Below are positions 41,955-50,975 of a stretch of 64,000 bases of DNA, piece by piece. Below the pieces are notes generated by a model, which saw only the letters and a list, made by a program, of their open reading frames with translations, was not told where the DNA came from and did no database searches. Origin of the DNA: an uncultured Dehalococcoidia bacterium (GTDB taxonomy: Bacteria > Chloroflexota > Dehalococcoidia > Lucifugimonadales > GCA-2712585); NCBI GenBank assembly GCA_951812825.1, contig OX638324.1, forward strand, positions 2,395,141 through 2,459,140, read 5' to 3'. A program made the position numbers and the translations under genes. Numbering within the stretch: the stretch's first letter is position 1; every line of letters begins with the position of its first letter.

Positions 41955-42360
41955 TCTACCGGCTTGGAGGAAGGCCCCCACTGCTTAAAGTTGACTCGAT
42001 GAGTCTGAAGTTCCGCAAAGGTTTTGCCATCTTCACAACCGTCGTCCTGCCGTGACTATGCACCGTGCTCTTGACGGCCAGGCAAGAGGACAAAAGGCTC
42101 TTGCACTACATCTTCACGCTGCTAGCCGCCGCTCTCTTCGGCTACGCTCTATTCCGGCTGAAGCTGGCATGGGACAAGGAAGAAAATCGGACTTGACCAA
42201 GTCCCCCACCATGGCATCCACCCCACGGCGTACTGCCTCGAAGTCAACGAGAATCCCACCATAGACCCGCGAAGGCAATGTGTTATGATTGGTTCCAAGG
42301 CCAGCCTGGCCGCTTCGCAACTTGAATTATGTCAATAACATATCCGCTCTTCGATCTGAT
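41955..42360. other. 406-base region after manC with a broken small gene
   Basis: Contains only the TGA-interrupted frame at 41999-42196. No terminator is obvious after manC. Other short frames here are not protein-like. Confidence 0.5.
41999..42196 (+). pseudogene. Small two-TM membrane protein frame interrupted by TGA
   Basis: A 66-codon frame (ATG 41999, TGA stop 42194) is interrupted at codon 19 by TGA (42053-42055). Before it is a basic start and a hydrophobic stretch (KGFAIFTTVVLP) and after it LCTVLLTARQED and LLHYIFTLLAAALFGYALFR, together a two-segment membrane protein ending KLAWDKEENRT. A TGG-to-TGA nonsense change (LPWLC) is the simplest reading. CTCTTG/CAAGAG forms a stem 10 bases after the TGA, but its 9-base loop lacks the G/U of a SECIS, so selenocysteine is not supported. 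Confidence 0.4.
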
Positions 42361-42816
42361 TTGACCATCAGTCTGGGCAAAGCGCTGTTCCGTCGAAAGA
42401 TGCTCTTAGCGGTCACGGTTCTAGCCCTCCTCACAACGCTTCTTGTGCCCCTGCTAGGCCCGCTGGTAGACCATCACTTCGCCGAGCGTCAGCCCGGCCA
42501 TCTGCACGTCTACCTCACCGGCATACCCACCCAGCACCTTCACCATCACGAGGCCTCCCATTCCCACGACGCTCCCGTCTCAGATTCCTCCGGCATCGAG
42601 GCAGCCGGGCCCGTACTTGAAAACAGCGTCATATTCATGCCCCAAGACGGCGAAGGCCTGTCCGTCTCATCCATTGGCATGACCCTCGCCCTTCTCACGA
42701 CGGTTGTCGCTCTGGCCCTACCGACCATGCTCACTCTCCTCATGCCCCTAAGCCAGCGCGCTCCACGGGGCATCACTCTCTACCCGGAACCGCCTCCGCC
42801 GCGCCCGGCTCTCTAG
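42361..42816 (+). CDS. His-rich two-TM membrane protein
   Basis: About 151 aa. N-terminal membrane segment after a basic stretch (KALFRRK), a His-rich external loop (VDHHF...HLHVYLTG, QHLHHHEASHSHDAP) and a C-terminal segment (SIGMTLALLTTVVALALPTM) with a Pro-rich tail. The His clusters suggest Cu, Zn or Ni binding. The start is uncertain: TTG 42361 keeps the basic N terminus, ATG 42400 is also possible, and neither has a ribosome site. First of four genes that look like a metal-handling cluster. Confidence 0.6.
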   Translation: MTISLGKALFRRKMLLAVTVLALLTTLLVPLLGPLVDHHFAERQPGHLHVYLTGIPTQHLHHHEASHSHDAPVSDSSGIEAAGPVLENSVIFMPQDGEGLSVSSIGMTLALLTTVVALALPTMLTLLMPLSQRAPRGITLYPEPPPPRPAL

Positions 42817-42895
42817 ACTTCTCGCGTCCGAAACCCCATCCCGGACCGGACGGCAACCCGCTGTCGGATAGCCCTATGAGCGTAGCACCTGGCAA

Positions 42896-43447
42896 ATGAC
42901 GAAAGGCAGTCTATTAACCGCAGCCCTGGCCCTGGGCATGCTGGCGGCAGCGTGGCTCGGAGGCTCGCAAGCCTCGGCCAACGGGATCCACGCCGGCAGC
43001 AGGGAGGTCTTCTCCGGAAGCGTAGGCTCCCACTTCATGCGGGTCACCACCGCACCTTTCCTCGGAACAATGCACTTCGTGGTATTCCTGGCGCAGTCCG
43101 ACGAAGTACGACCCGTAGAGGCAGCCGAAATCACCCTGTGGGGACGCTCCACCGGCGAAGAAATCTGGACTGCGGGTCCCGCAGCCGGCGTACCCTCCCT
43201 GGACGGCCCTAACCTGTATACCGTGGACCTGGACGTGGATGCAATCGGCCAGTGGCTGTTCACCGTCAATGTAAGGAGCCCTCTGGGAGAGGCTTCCGCC
43301 GAAATCCCCCTGACTGTGGGCCGACGCGGTAGCGTAAACCTGGGAGTGGTTGGCATCCTGCTTGTTCTGGTGGTCATCGTTGGTCTGGTGGCCCTATCCT
43401 GGGGAAAGAAACGACGGAGACGCGGGGGAAGCGGCGCAAGAAATTAG
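42896..43447 (+). CDS. Membrane-anchored YtkA/FixH-like beta-domain protein
   Basis: 183 aa: N-terminal signal segment, an extracytoplasmic beta-sandwich (residues about 30-145; MHFVVFLAQSDEVRPVEAAE, GQWLFTVNVRSPLGEASAEI), then one membrane segment and a very basic cytoplasmic tail (KKRRRRGG). The order resembles YtkA-like and CopC-like domains in copper and cytochrome-oxidase operons. No metal-ligand set is certain. It lies between the His-rich gene and the cupredoxin-like lipoprotein. Confidence 0.6.
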   Translation: MTKGSLLTAALALGMLAAAWLGGSQASANGIHAGSREVFSGSVGSHFMRVTTAPFLGTMHFVVFLAQSDEVRPVEAAEITLWGRSTGEEIWTAGPAAGVPSLDGPNLYTVDLDVDAIGQWLFTVNVRSPLGEASAEIPLTVGRRGSVNLGVVGILLVLVVIVGLVALSWGKKRRRRGGSGARN

Positions 43448-43482
43448 GTCCCATGCACGAAATCAACGAAAAGGAGTGACGA

Positions 43483-44271
43483 ATGCCAAAGTCAATAATC
43501 ACGACCTGGCTTCTATTCCTGGCCCTAGTGGGCGCAATGATGGTTGCAGCATGCGGTTCTAGTGGCGAGCCGGAAGAGGTAACCTTCGACCTGCGAATTG
43601 CAGACCGCGCCATAGCAGGCTTCGAATCCGGCCTGGAGGTGAAGCAGGACGACATCGTCACCTTCAACATAACCTCCGACGAACCCACCAGCTTCCATCT
43701 TCATGGCTACGACCACGAATTGGAGCTTGCTCCTGATGTGACGGAAAGCTTTGCCTTCACCGCCAACGCAGCAGGCAGCTTTCCCATCACCGTGCACGTA
43801 GGCACAGGGTCCGGCGGCGAAGGGCACCACGAAACGGCCGTGGCTAAGGACCACCACGAGTTAAAGATGGGGACTCTATTGGACATGACCGTAAGCGTTG
43901 AGACAAAGCTGGACGGCGATTCCGCGGTGAACCTCAAGATCACCACCGAAGGATTCACCTTTGCGCCGGAGAGAGTCAACGGGCCCCACATGGATGGCGA
44001 GGGTCACGCCCACGTCTACGTGGACGGGGTGAAGATCAACCGCATATACGGGCCCTACTACCACCTCGGAGGCCTCACCCCTGGTGAGCGCTCCATCCGA
44101 ATCACCCTCAACGCCAATAGCCACGAGCAGTACGCCAGGGGCGGCCAGCCGGTGGAAGCTACAACCACCGTCGTCATCCCCGGCGAAGCTAAGGAGATTG
44201 CAGACCATGAAGCCTCTGCATCAGAGCCTACGGAAATCGACTTGGGCCGGCTGATAGTGCTGCCCAGGTAA
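43483..44271 (+). CDS. Cupredoxin-like lipoprotein with His-rich loop
   Basis: 262 aa, lipobox VAAC (Cys24). The N-terminal domain reads like a cupredoxin (QDDIVTFNITSDEPTSFHLH, then ESFAFTANAAGSFPITVHV) with histidines at the copper-site positions. A loop GEGHHETAVAKDHHELK adds more histidines. A second domain (FTFAPERVNGPHMDGEGHAH) is also His-rich. Strong AAAGGAG before the ATG. Probably binds copper or another transition metal outside the membrane. Confidence 0.7.
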   Translation: MPKSIITTWLLFLALVGAMMVAACGSSGEPEEVTFDLRIADRAIAGFESGLEVKQDDIVTFNITSDEPTSFHLHGYDHELELAPDVTESFAFTANAAGSFPITVHVGTGSGGEGHHETAVAKDHHELKMGTLLDMTVSVETKLDGDSAVNLKITTEGFTFAPERVNGPHMDGEGHAHVYVDGVKINRIYGPYYHLGGLTPGERSIRITLNANSHEQYARGGQPVEATTTVVIPGEAKEIADHEASASEPTEIDLGRLIVLPR

Positions 44272-44307
44272 AAGTTAGATGATTCCACTGGAAGGAGCGG
44301 TGACGGT

Positions 44308-45852
44308 ATGCGCCCATTCACACGGGTAGCCCTGGTGGGCGGGGTTCTCGGCCTCATCGCAGTTGTGCTTTCGCCGGCCACGGCCTACGCCCACGGCTTC
44401 GGCGAACGGTACGACCTGCCCGTTCCCCTGTGGCTCTACGTCACCGGCGCCGGCGCTGCCGTCGCCCTCTCTTTCGTCGTCATCGGCGTCTTCATACGGG
44501 GAGACGGCGGGCACCGCCAATACCCACGTTTCAACCTGCTAAGGTGGCGGATATTCAGGCTGCTTTCCCATCCCGTTGCCCTTCTGCTCCTCCGGCTGGC
44601 GTCCGTCGGCCTCTTTCTGCTGGTAGTCATCGGGGGCCTTGTGGGGGAGCAGGAACCGACGGACAACCTGGCCCCCGTACTGGTCTGGATCCTCTGGTGG
44701 GTGGGCTTGGCCTACGTGTCGGCGTTGGTGGGCAACGTGTGGGCCATCATCAATCCCTGGAAGATAATCTACGGCTGGGTGGAATGGGTTTTCTCCACCG
44801 CCACCGGCGCCAAAGAGCTAAGTCTGGGATACCAATATCCAAGGAAACTCGGCGTCTGGCCCGCCCTTGTGTTGTTCTGGGCCTTTGCCTGGATCGAGCT
44901 GGTCTACGTAGACTCCGCAATCCCCGCCCATCTGGCCCGCTTCGTCATCAACTACTCTATCATCACCTGGGCGGGTATGCTCATCTACGGCAAGGACCCG
45001 TGGCTCCGACACGGCGAGGCTTTCACCCTGGTCTTCGGCTTCCTGTCCAAGTTCGCGCCCACCGAAGTCCGTTCCCTGGACGAGTCCACCTGTCGGGAAT
45101 GTCCCCTGGATTGCCGCGACGAGGACGACGGGTGCATAGACTGCGGGCGCTGTTTCCGCCGGGCTCCCCACGAACAAAGGGAGTTCAACCTCCGCCCCTT
45201 TGCCGCCGTACTTCTCCGCAACGAGGTGGTCTCCACCTCCACGGCAGCCCTAGTTGTCCTGCTGCTTTCTACGGTAACCTACGACGGCCTCACCGCCACG
45301 CCCCTCTGGGTGTCGATTCACGACAGCCTTAGCCGCGCCTTTGCGGGCAGCAGCGAGGTCGTGGGTACGCTGGGGCTCCTCGTCTTTCCGCTGTTGTTTG
45401 GCCTGGTATACATGGCCACGGTGTGGTTCATGGCCCGCCTCGTCGACCGTCCTGAAGCGCTTTTCAAGCTGGCACGCACCTTCGTCTACTCCCTCATCCC
45501 CATCGCCCTGGCCTACCATCTGGCCCACTTCCTATCGTTCCTGCTCATCCAGGGGCAGCTGGCCGTTCCCCTCGCCTCGGACCCCCTGGGCATGGGTTGG
45601 GACATCTTCGGCACAGTTGACTACCAGACCAATCTGCGGGTCATAGGCGCGCGCACAACCTGGCTGCTGGCCGTTGCCGCCATAGTGGCAGGACACATCA
45701 TATCCGTGTTCCTGGCCCACGCCATAGCCCTGCGCACCTTCAAAGACCGGAGAATCGCTCTCAGAAGCCAGCTTCCCATGCTGGCGCTTATGGTAGGCTA
45801 CACCATGGTCAGCCTCTGGATTCTCGCCCAGCCTATAACCGAAGCGGGCTAG
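44308..45852 (+). CDS. Polytopic membrane protein with a six-Cys cytoplasmic loop
   Basis: 514 aa, about 10-12 membrane segments. After a signal-like start the mature part begins AHGFGERYDLPVPLWLYV, a motif conserved in a family often annotated as fenitrothion-hydrolase-like membrane proteins of unknown true role. Between membrane blocks a soluble loop has six cysteines, C-x2-C-x3-C-x6-C-x2-C-x2-C (TCRECPLDCRDEDDGC IDCGRC), a possible iron-sulfur or zinc site. GGAAGGAG precedes the ATG. Last gene of the cluster, with the cupredoxin gene 36 bases upstream. Confidence 0.7.
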   Translation: MRPFTRVALVGGVLGLIAVVLSPATAYAHGFGERYDLPVPLWLYVTGAGAAVALSFVVIGVFIRGDGGHRQYPRFNLLRWRIFRLLSHPVALLLLRLASVGLFLLVVIGGLVGEQEPTDNLAPVLVWILWWVGLAYVSALVGNVWAIINPWKIIYGWVEWVFSTATGAKELSLGYQYPRKLGVWPALVLFWAFAWIELVYVDSAIPAHLARFVINYSIITWAGMLIYGKDPWLRHGEAFTLVFGFLSKFAPTEVRSLDESTCRECPLDCRDEDDGCIDCGRCFRRAPHEQREFNLRPFAAVLLRNEVVSTSTAALVVLLLSTVTYDGLTATPLWVSIHDSLSRAFAGSSEVVGTLGLLVFPLLFGLVYMATVWFMARLVDRPEALFKLARTFVYSLIPIALAYHLAHFLSFLLIQGQLAVPLASDPLGMGWDIFGTVDYQTNLRVIGARTTWLLAVAAIVAGHIISVFLAHAIALRTFKDRRIALRSQLPMLALMVGYTMVSLWILAQPITEAG

Positions 45853-45872
45853 ATAAATGAGGATCTCAGAAC

Positions 45873-45900
45873 CGTAGGGGCGTCCCTTGTGGGCGCCCGT
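45873..45900. terminator. Hairpin between convergent membrane-protein and amidohydrolase genes
   Basis: GGGCGTCCC (about 45879-45887) pairs with GGGCGCCC (45891-45898) around TTG. It resembles the GTAGGGGCG-type dispersed repeat of related genomes and lies between two gene ends. Confidence 0.45.
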
Positions 45901-45906
45901 CTGCCC

Positions 45907-47034
45907 TTAAAGCTGGAAGCCGTAGAGCGCGGCTGCGTTGTCCCGAATTACCTTCTGCTTGGCCGAAGCGTCGTCCAGGTCTCGAAGATTCTCTTCGATA
46001 GTCTGGATGGAGTCCGGCCACACGCCGTCCTGGTGGGGATAGTCGGAGCCCCAGATGACGTTGCCAGCGCCTACCAGGGGAATCAGCTGGCCGGCCACGT
46101 TCTCCTTCTGGAACGTGGAGAAGCCCTGCCGGTTCCAGTATTCGCTGGGCAGCATGGAGATACCCGACTGGCCCTCGCCCTCGTGGTCCATCCGGTCGAT
46201 GACGTAGGGTATCCAGCTAACGCCGCACTCGCCCAGAACGAACTTGAAATTGGGGTATCGCTCGCAGGCGCCGGAGAAGATGATGCTGGTGACGAACTCA
46301 GCCCCCTGAAGCTGGAACATGGTAGTCCGAACGTTGTGGTAAACCTCGTCGTACTCGGAAGCTTCCGAGCCTTCAATCCCTCGCGGCAGCAGGCCCGTGG
46401 TGTGGAACGAAAGGGACAGGCCTGTGTCGTGGGAAGCTTCCCAGAGCGCATCCCAGTCCCGGTGATAGATGGGCTTGACCGCCCCCGCCACGCCAAAGTC
46501 GCCGCCATGGAGACCGAGGTCCGCAGCCCGGCGAAGCTCGTCGGCCGCCGCCTGTGGGCTGTGGTTGGGAATACAGGCCAAACCGGCGAATCGCCCGGGA
46601 TAGCTCTTGCAGAAGTCCGCCAGCCAGTCATTGTAGATACGGAAGATTTCCACTATCTGGTCGTTGTCGTTGAGAGTATGAGAAATCCGTAGAAGGCCGT
46701 ATATCACCTCCGCGTCAATGCCGTCCTTGTTCTGGTCCTTGATGCGGAGGTTGGGATTGGTGGGATGATACCCCTGGTCGGCGTCCTCATAGAAGCCGGC
46801 CTCAATCATGGCGTTCCAACGGGTGCCCATCTCCGTGCTGAAGGTGGTCGCGTCCACGCTGTGACCAACCACGCCCAAGTCCACTCCACCGGCGTTCCAG
46901 CGGCGGCCCTCATCGGTGTCCACCACATGGGGCATCCTGTCCCTCATGGCGGGCGACGCGTTGTCGACGAAAAGCTCCTCCGGCATAAACCGCAGGTCTA
47001 TGTGGCTGTCCCCGGAAATTATATTGTAACCCAT
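45907..47034 (-). CDS. Amidohydrolase family 2 paralogue 2
   Basis: 375 aa. SGDSHIDLRFMPEELF at the N-terminal metal site (no Glu-Pro-Pro), SFHTTGLLPRGIE in the barrel, and VIWGSDYPHQDGVWPDS at the C-terminal metal aspartate. The ATG at 47034 fits the ribosome site better than a GTG four codons earlier. Divergent in sequence from the other four paralogues, so probably a different substrate. Confidence 0.85.
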   Translation of the reverse strand: MGYNIISGDSHIDLRFMPEELFVDNASPAMRDRMPHVVDTDEGRRWNAGGVDLGVVGHSVDATTFSTEMGTRWNAMIEAGFYEDADQGYHPTNPNLRIKDQNKDGIDAEVIYGLLRISHTLNDNDQIVEIFRIYNDWLADFCKSYPGRFAGLACIPNHSPQAAADELRRAADLGLHGGDFGVAGAVKPIYHRDWDALWEASHDTGLSLSFHTTGLLPRGIEGSEASEYDEVYHNVRTTMFQLQGAEFVTSIIFSGACERYPNFKFVLGECGVSWIPYVIDRMDHEGEGQSGISMLPSEYWNRQGFSTFQKENVAGQLIPLVGAGNVIWGSDYPHQDGVWPDSIQTIEENLRDLDDASAKQKVIRDNAAALYGFQL

Positions 47035-47193
47035 GGTTGTTCCCACCTCATTTCAGGTTTTTCTGTACGAGACGTTGCCGTTTTCGACGCTTTGTAGGTG
47101 TTCTTCTCCTGCAAGTGTCAATCGTCGTTTGCCAGATGTTATTGAAGTGCCCCTTCAGTGTCAAGAATACACCCAAGCCGATGTAAAGCAAAA

Positions 47194-47223
47194 GACCGCC
47201 CCAGGGCTATCTCCGGGGCGGTC
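47194..47223 (-). terminator. Rho-independent terminator of the lipoprotein gene
   Basis: GACCGCCCC (47194-47202) pairs with GGGGCGGTC (47215-47223). On the minus strand it is followed by TTTTGCTTT, beyond the stop of the 47272-47817 gene. Confidence 0.8.
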
Positions 47224-47271
47224 TCACTTTGAGCTGCTGCGAGGTGCAGTAGGCTTGCGGTGGTTTCTGTA

Positions 47272-47817
47272 TTAAGGGTTCACTTCCCAACTTGCTTCAA
47301 CGTTTACTGCCTGCAGGGGGAAGGGGTTGAAGAACACAATATGATGCTCCCCGCTCGTCTCGGCTTCAACTGTTGCCGAGCCCGAGTCCGTTGTGTCGTC
47401 AACGGTTAACATCGCATCCCCCGAGGGCCCGTTAATCACCAGCTGTATCCCTTCGGCGGCTCCGCCAATTCCGGCGCTGACGTTTTGGCCTCCTGTAATA
47501 CTTGACGCTACCTCGAAACTCAATTCCAGGATGTCGCCAGGGTTCAATACGATTGTGATGATCCCTGATTCGCTGGCGGTGATGAACAGCGTCTCTGAAC
47601 CGGACGAGGATTCTCCTTGCTGAGGAGCTGCCGCTGTGGTCTCAGCCGCAGCCTGTGTGGCAGGTGCGGCCGTTGCCGGCGCCGTGGTGGCGGCGGGGGC
47701 CGGACTTTCGTTGTCGCCGTTTCCACCACCGCAGGCCGCCAATAGCAGCAGGAGAAAGACGGAAAGACCCACCGCGTACAGAGCAGGGTGTCTAAGCCTA
47801 GAGCAAATCTGCATCAT
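47272..47817 (-). CDS. Lipoprotein of unknown function with a GOLD-like beta domain
   Basis: 181 aa, lipobox LAAC (Cys29), an Ala/Thr/Pro-rich linker (residues 35-75) and a beta-rich C-terminal domain (IVLNPGDILELSFEV, TTDSGSATVEAETSGEHHIV, FFNPFPLQAVNVEASWEV). The pattern resembles bacterial emp24/GOLD-like or pre-peptidase-type domains that bind partners outside the cell. The ATG has GGAGAA upstream. It stands alone with its own terminator. Confidence 0.65.
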   Translation of the reverse strand: MMQICSRLRHPALYAVGLSVFLLLLLAACGGGNGDNESPAPAATTAPATAAPATQAAAETTAAAPQQGESSSGSETLFITASESGIITIVLNPGDILELSFEVASSITGGQNVSAGIGGAAEGIQLVINGPSGDAMLTVDDTTDSGSATVEAETSGEHHIVFFNPFPLQAVNVEASWEVNP

Positions 47818-47867
47818 ACATTCTCCTTTGGTCTCAATGTTAAATCAGGACTTCATCGGGGTAGTCA

Positions 47868-48998
47868 TTAGGCGTGGGGATGGCCGGCAACCAGCCGCTC
47901 TCCGTAAATCTTGACTGAGTTGTCCCACAGGATCTTACGCTTCGTATCCTCCGACAGCGGCTGCTCCATCATGTTCGCCAAAGGCTCGTTCGTCGCCGGC
48001 GCGTCAGGATGCGGATAGTCCGTGTTGAACACGATGTTGTCGTCCCCAATGTAGTCCACCACGTACTTGATGGAAGGTTCGTCCGCGTCGGCGGCCACGG
48101 CGCACTGTCGCAGGAAGTACTCCTGGGGCGTCATGTCCAACGGATGCTCGTCGAAGAACACCGACTGACGACCCTCGCAATACTTCTCCAGCCGGTTCAG
48201 CCAGAAGGGCACCCAGCCGGAGTTCGCCTCCAGAATCAGCAGTTTCAGGTTGGGAAACTTGTCCAGAATGCCACTGTACATGAAGTGGCCGAGGTTGATC
48301 ATGTTCTCGAAGGGGAAGCCGATGGCCTGACCCAAGGCAATGAAGGGCCCGGCGTACGTGTTGTAGCGGGCGTTAGCCCAGGGATCTCCGCTGGCGCTGC
48401 TGCTCCCGTGTACCGAGATGGGCACGTCCAATTCCGTGACCGTCTCCCACACCTTGGTGTAGTCAGGATGATGCCACATCTTCTCCGGGATGGCCTTGGG
48501 CAGAAATACGGAAACGGCCCCCAATTCGGAAACCGACCGGCGAATCTCTGTCACCATGTCGTCTATGTCATGTCCCGGCACCGTGGCGGTGAATTTGATC
48601 CGCTCCGGCGCGCCGCTGCAGAAGTCGTGGGCCCAGCTGTTGTAGGCGACGCACATGGCACCCTGCACGTCGTCGGGAATGAAGCCGGGCAGCGAAACAG
48701 CCTTCGTAGGCAGACACACCTGAATGTCCCAGCCCTCCGTGTCCATGTCCTTGATGCGACTTTCCAGGGTCCAGCCATCCCGGAAGGCGTGGCCAAATTT
48801 ATTGTCCATCTCGGAAAAGAGCTTCTCAGAACGGGAAACTCCACCTTCCTCACCCTCGAACTGGACCATGGAGTTGCCCAGCATCCTGGCAACCCGAGGC
48901 CTCCTGTCCTGGAACTCCGCGCTCAGGTACTTGTCCCAAAGGTCTTCAGGCTCGTAGAAATGTCCGTCTGCGTCGATTACCCTGAATCCGTTTCGCAT
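47868..48998 (-). CDS. Amidohydrolase family 2 paralogue 3
   Basis: 376 aa. VIDADGHFYEPEDLWDKY at the metal site, ISVHGSSSASGDP in the barrel, IVFNTDYPHPDAPATNE at the aspartate. With the paralogue at 57437 it forms a subgroup (MRNGF start, NTDYPHPDAP end) distinct from the SDYPH copies. Ribosome site GGAG 9 bases upstream. Confidence 0.87.
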   Translation of the reverse strand: MRNGFRVIDADGHFYEPEDLWDKYLSAEFQDRRPRVARMLGNSMVQFEGEEGGVSRSEKLFSEMDNKFGHAFRDGWTLESRIKDMDTEGWDIQVCLPTKAVSLPGFIPDDVQGAMCVAYNSWAHDFCSGAPERIKFTATVPGHDIDDMVTEIRRSVSELGAVSVFLPKAIPEKMWHHPDYTKVWETVTELDVPISVHGSSSASGDPWANARYNTYAGPFIALGQAIGFPFENMINLGHFMYSGILDKFPNLKLLILEANSGWVPFWLNRLEKYCEGRQSVFFDEHPLDMTPQEYFLRQCAVAADADEPSIKYVVDYIGDDNIVFNTDYPHPDAPATNEPLANMMEQPLSEDTKRKILWDNSVKIYGERLVAGHPHA

Positions 48999-49133
48999 GG
49001 CTGGAGTCTCCTAATCTGGAATATGCTATAAGCCTCAATTCCTATCTGATTCCTATTGAATCATTGGTGTTGGGCGCTGTCAATAATTTGCCGCTGTAGC
49101 GGCAAAAGCGCGGGCGGTGTCAGGCATTCCCCA

Positions 49134-50558
49134 CTAGGGAACGTCTGGACGCCGCTTGTGCCACTCCGTCGCCTGCTCGTAGGCATAGGCGGCGCGAAGG
49201 GCTATGTGGTCCTGGTAGGGCTTGGCGGCTATCTGCAGGCCGATGGGCAGCCCCGATTCCGAGAACCCGCACGGCACGGACACCGCAGGAAAGCCGTTCA
49301 GATCGTAGGGACGGGTGAAGGTAGGTATGGCCTTTTCCGCGCCGAAGGTCTGGCCCTCCAGGTCCACCTCGGCGGAACCCTGCGGGAAGGGCGCCATCGG
49401 CATGGTAGGCCCGACCAGCAGGTCCACGTCCTTCATTACCCGGTGGCTCTCCTGGGTATAGTGGCGACGCAGCTTGAGCACCTCCAGGTAGTCGGCAGCG
49501 GAAATCATCATCCCCGCCTCGATGCGGGGGAACTTCCGCAGAATCTTGCCCACTTCCTCCGACCCGCGCGTCTCTACGAGGTGGGTGTGGATGGAGGAAG
49601 CTTCAGATATGGAAATAAGGTGTCCCATGGTGACGGCCCTGTAGAAGTTGGGCCACGAGACATCGATAAGCTCCGCACCCAACTCTTCCAGAACGGCCAT
49701 GGCCTTCTCGACAGTGCTTCTGACCTCTGCTTCCATCGGAAACTCAAAGAACTCCCTAGGTACGCCGATCCGCAGGCCGCGAATCCTCTCTTGCGCCGAG
49801 GCCGCGTAGTCCGGAACGCCCACGCGGGCGGAGGTAGGGTCGTTGGGATCGTGGCCGGCAATGGCGTTCATGGCGTGGGCCGTGTCCATCACCGTCCGAG
49901 TCATCGGCCCGCAGTGGTCCAATCCCCAGGAAAGAGGGCTGACCCCGTAGCGACTCACCAGCCCGTAGGTGGGTTTATGGCCCACCAGGTTGCAGAAGGA
50001 CGCCGGTATGCGGATGGAGCCGCCCGTGTCGGAACCCATGGTAATCGTGCACTGACCCACAGCGGCTGCCACCCCGGAACCGCTGCTGGAGCCTCCCGGC
50101 ACCATTTCGGTGTTCCACGGATTCAGCGCGTTGCCGAAGAAGGGATTCTCCCCCCGCCCGCTCATGGCCAGCGGCGCCAGGTTCAGCTTGCCCAGCAAGA
50201 TAGTCCCCGCGCCTTTGAAGCGGCGTGTGACAGTGCTGTCATAGCTGGGGACAAAGTCTTCGTAGATGCGCACCCCAGAGGTCGTCACCACACCCTCGGT
50301 GTAGTAGAGGTCCTTCAATCCCAGGGAAATGCCGTGAAGCGGCCCGCGATACCCTCCGCCTCTTATCTCCGCCTCCGCCTCATCAGCGTCGGCCATCGCC
50401 TGCTCTGCCGTCAGCGTAATGAAGGCGTTTAGGCCGGGTTCCGTGACGGCGATTCTATCCAAATGCGCCTTCGTGACCTCAACGGGCGAAACTTGCCTCT
50501 CTTGAATCAGGGGCGCAAGCTCCTCTACGCTCATGTAGCAGAGTTCAAGAGAGTCCAT
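49134..50558 (-). CDS. Amidase (amidase-signature family, GatA-like)
   Basis: 474 aa. The Ser-cisSer-Lys triad is visible: lysine in GISLGLKDLYYTEG and the serines in PGGSSSGSGVAAAVGQ, with MGSDTGGSIRIPASFC behind. It hydrolyses an amide bond. GatB/GatC are not next to it, so it is not the tRNA-dependent transamidase. It is the third gene of a thiolase-DUF35-amidase operon (8-base gap), so it probably acts on the same acyl or amide substrate; that is inference. Confidence 0.9.
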   Translation of the reverse strand: MDSLELCYMSVEELAPLIQERQVSPVEVTKAHLDRIAVTEPGLNAFITLTAEQAMADADEAEAEIRGGGYRGPLHGISLGLKDLYYTEGVVTTSGVRIYEDFVPSYDSTVTRRFKGAGTILLGKLNLAPLAMSGRGENPFFGNALNPWNTEMVPGGSSSGSGVAAAVGQCTITMGSDTGGSIRIPASFCNLVGHKPTYGLVSRYGVSPLSWGLDHCGPMTRTVMDTAHAMNAIAGHDPNDPTSARVGVPDYAASAQERIRGLRIGVPREFFEFPMEAEVRSTVEKAMAVLEELGAELIDVSWPNFYRAVTMGHLISISEASSIHTHLVETRGSEEVGKILRKFPRIEAGMMISAADYLEVLKLRRHYTQESHRVMKDVDLLVGPTMPMAPFPQGSAEVDLEGQTFGAEKAIPTFTRPYDLNGFPAVSVPCGFSESGLPIGLQIAAKPYQDHIALRAAYAYEQATEWHKRRPDVP

Positions 50559-50565
50559 TGGTCAC

Positions 50566-50973
50566 TTACTCCGCAGGCTTGAAGAAAGGCACCGTGACAT
50601 CGCGGCTGGCCCTGACGAAAGTAACCTCCACTGGCATCCCGATCCGAACGTCGAAGGGGTCACAGTCGACGATGTTAGTAAACATCTTCACACCCTCCTC
50701 CAGCTCCACCAGCGCCAGGGCGTAGGGTCCTTCGTCGAAGCCGGCGGTGCGATTCTGGCGGGTGACGGTGAAGGTCCAGACGGTGCCTTTCCCGCTGGAC
50801 TTCACCCACTTAACCGTTCCGTTGAAGCAATTCGCGCAGATTCCGCGAGGGTAATACTGGTACTCGCCGCAATCGTCGCAGCGCTGAATCAGCAGCTCCC
50901 CGCGCTGGCAGGCCTCCCAGTAGGGCAGGGTCTCGCCGGTGATGGTTGGCAGGGGTCGCTTCCACTCGCTCAT
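50566..50973 (-). CDS. DUF35 zinc-ribbon/OB-fold acyl-CoA-associated protein
   Basis: 135 aa. Zinc ribbon CDDCGEYQYYPRGICANC (about 32-49) followed by an OB-fold (GTVWTFTVTRQNRTAGFDEG, PYALALVELEEGVKMFTNIV). These proteins form complexes with thiolase-like enzymes and bind acyl-CoA. The start at 50973 has GGGAGGGAC upstream. It lies 2 bases after the thiolase gene, the usual pairing. Confidence 0.9.
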   Translation of the reverse strand: MSEWKRPLPTITGETLPYWEACQRGELLIQRCDDCGEYQYYPRGICANCFNGTVKWVKSSGKGTVWTFTVTRQNRTAGFDEGPYALALVELEEGVKMFTNIVDCDPFDVRIGMPVEVTFVRASRDVTVPFFKPAE

Positions 50974-50975
50974 CT

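Noticed and set aside
42052-42264. 70-codon plus-strand frame after manC
   Set aside because: Low-quality, Arg/Ser-rich product, out of frame with the much more protein-like interrupted frame at 41999-42196.
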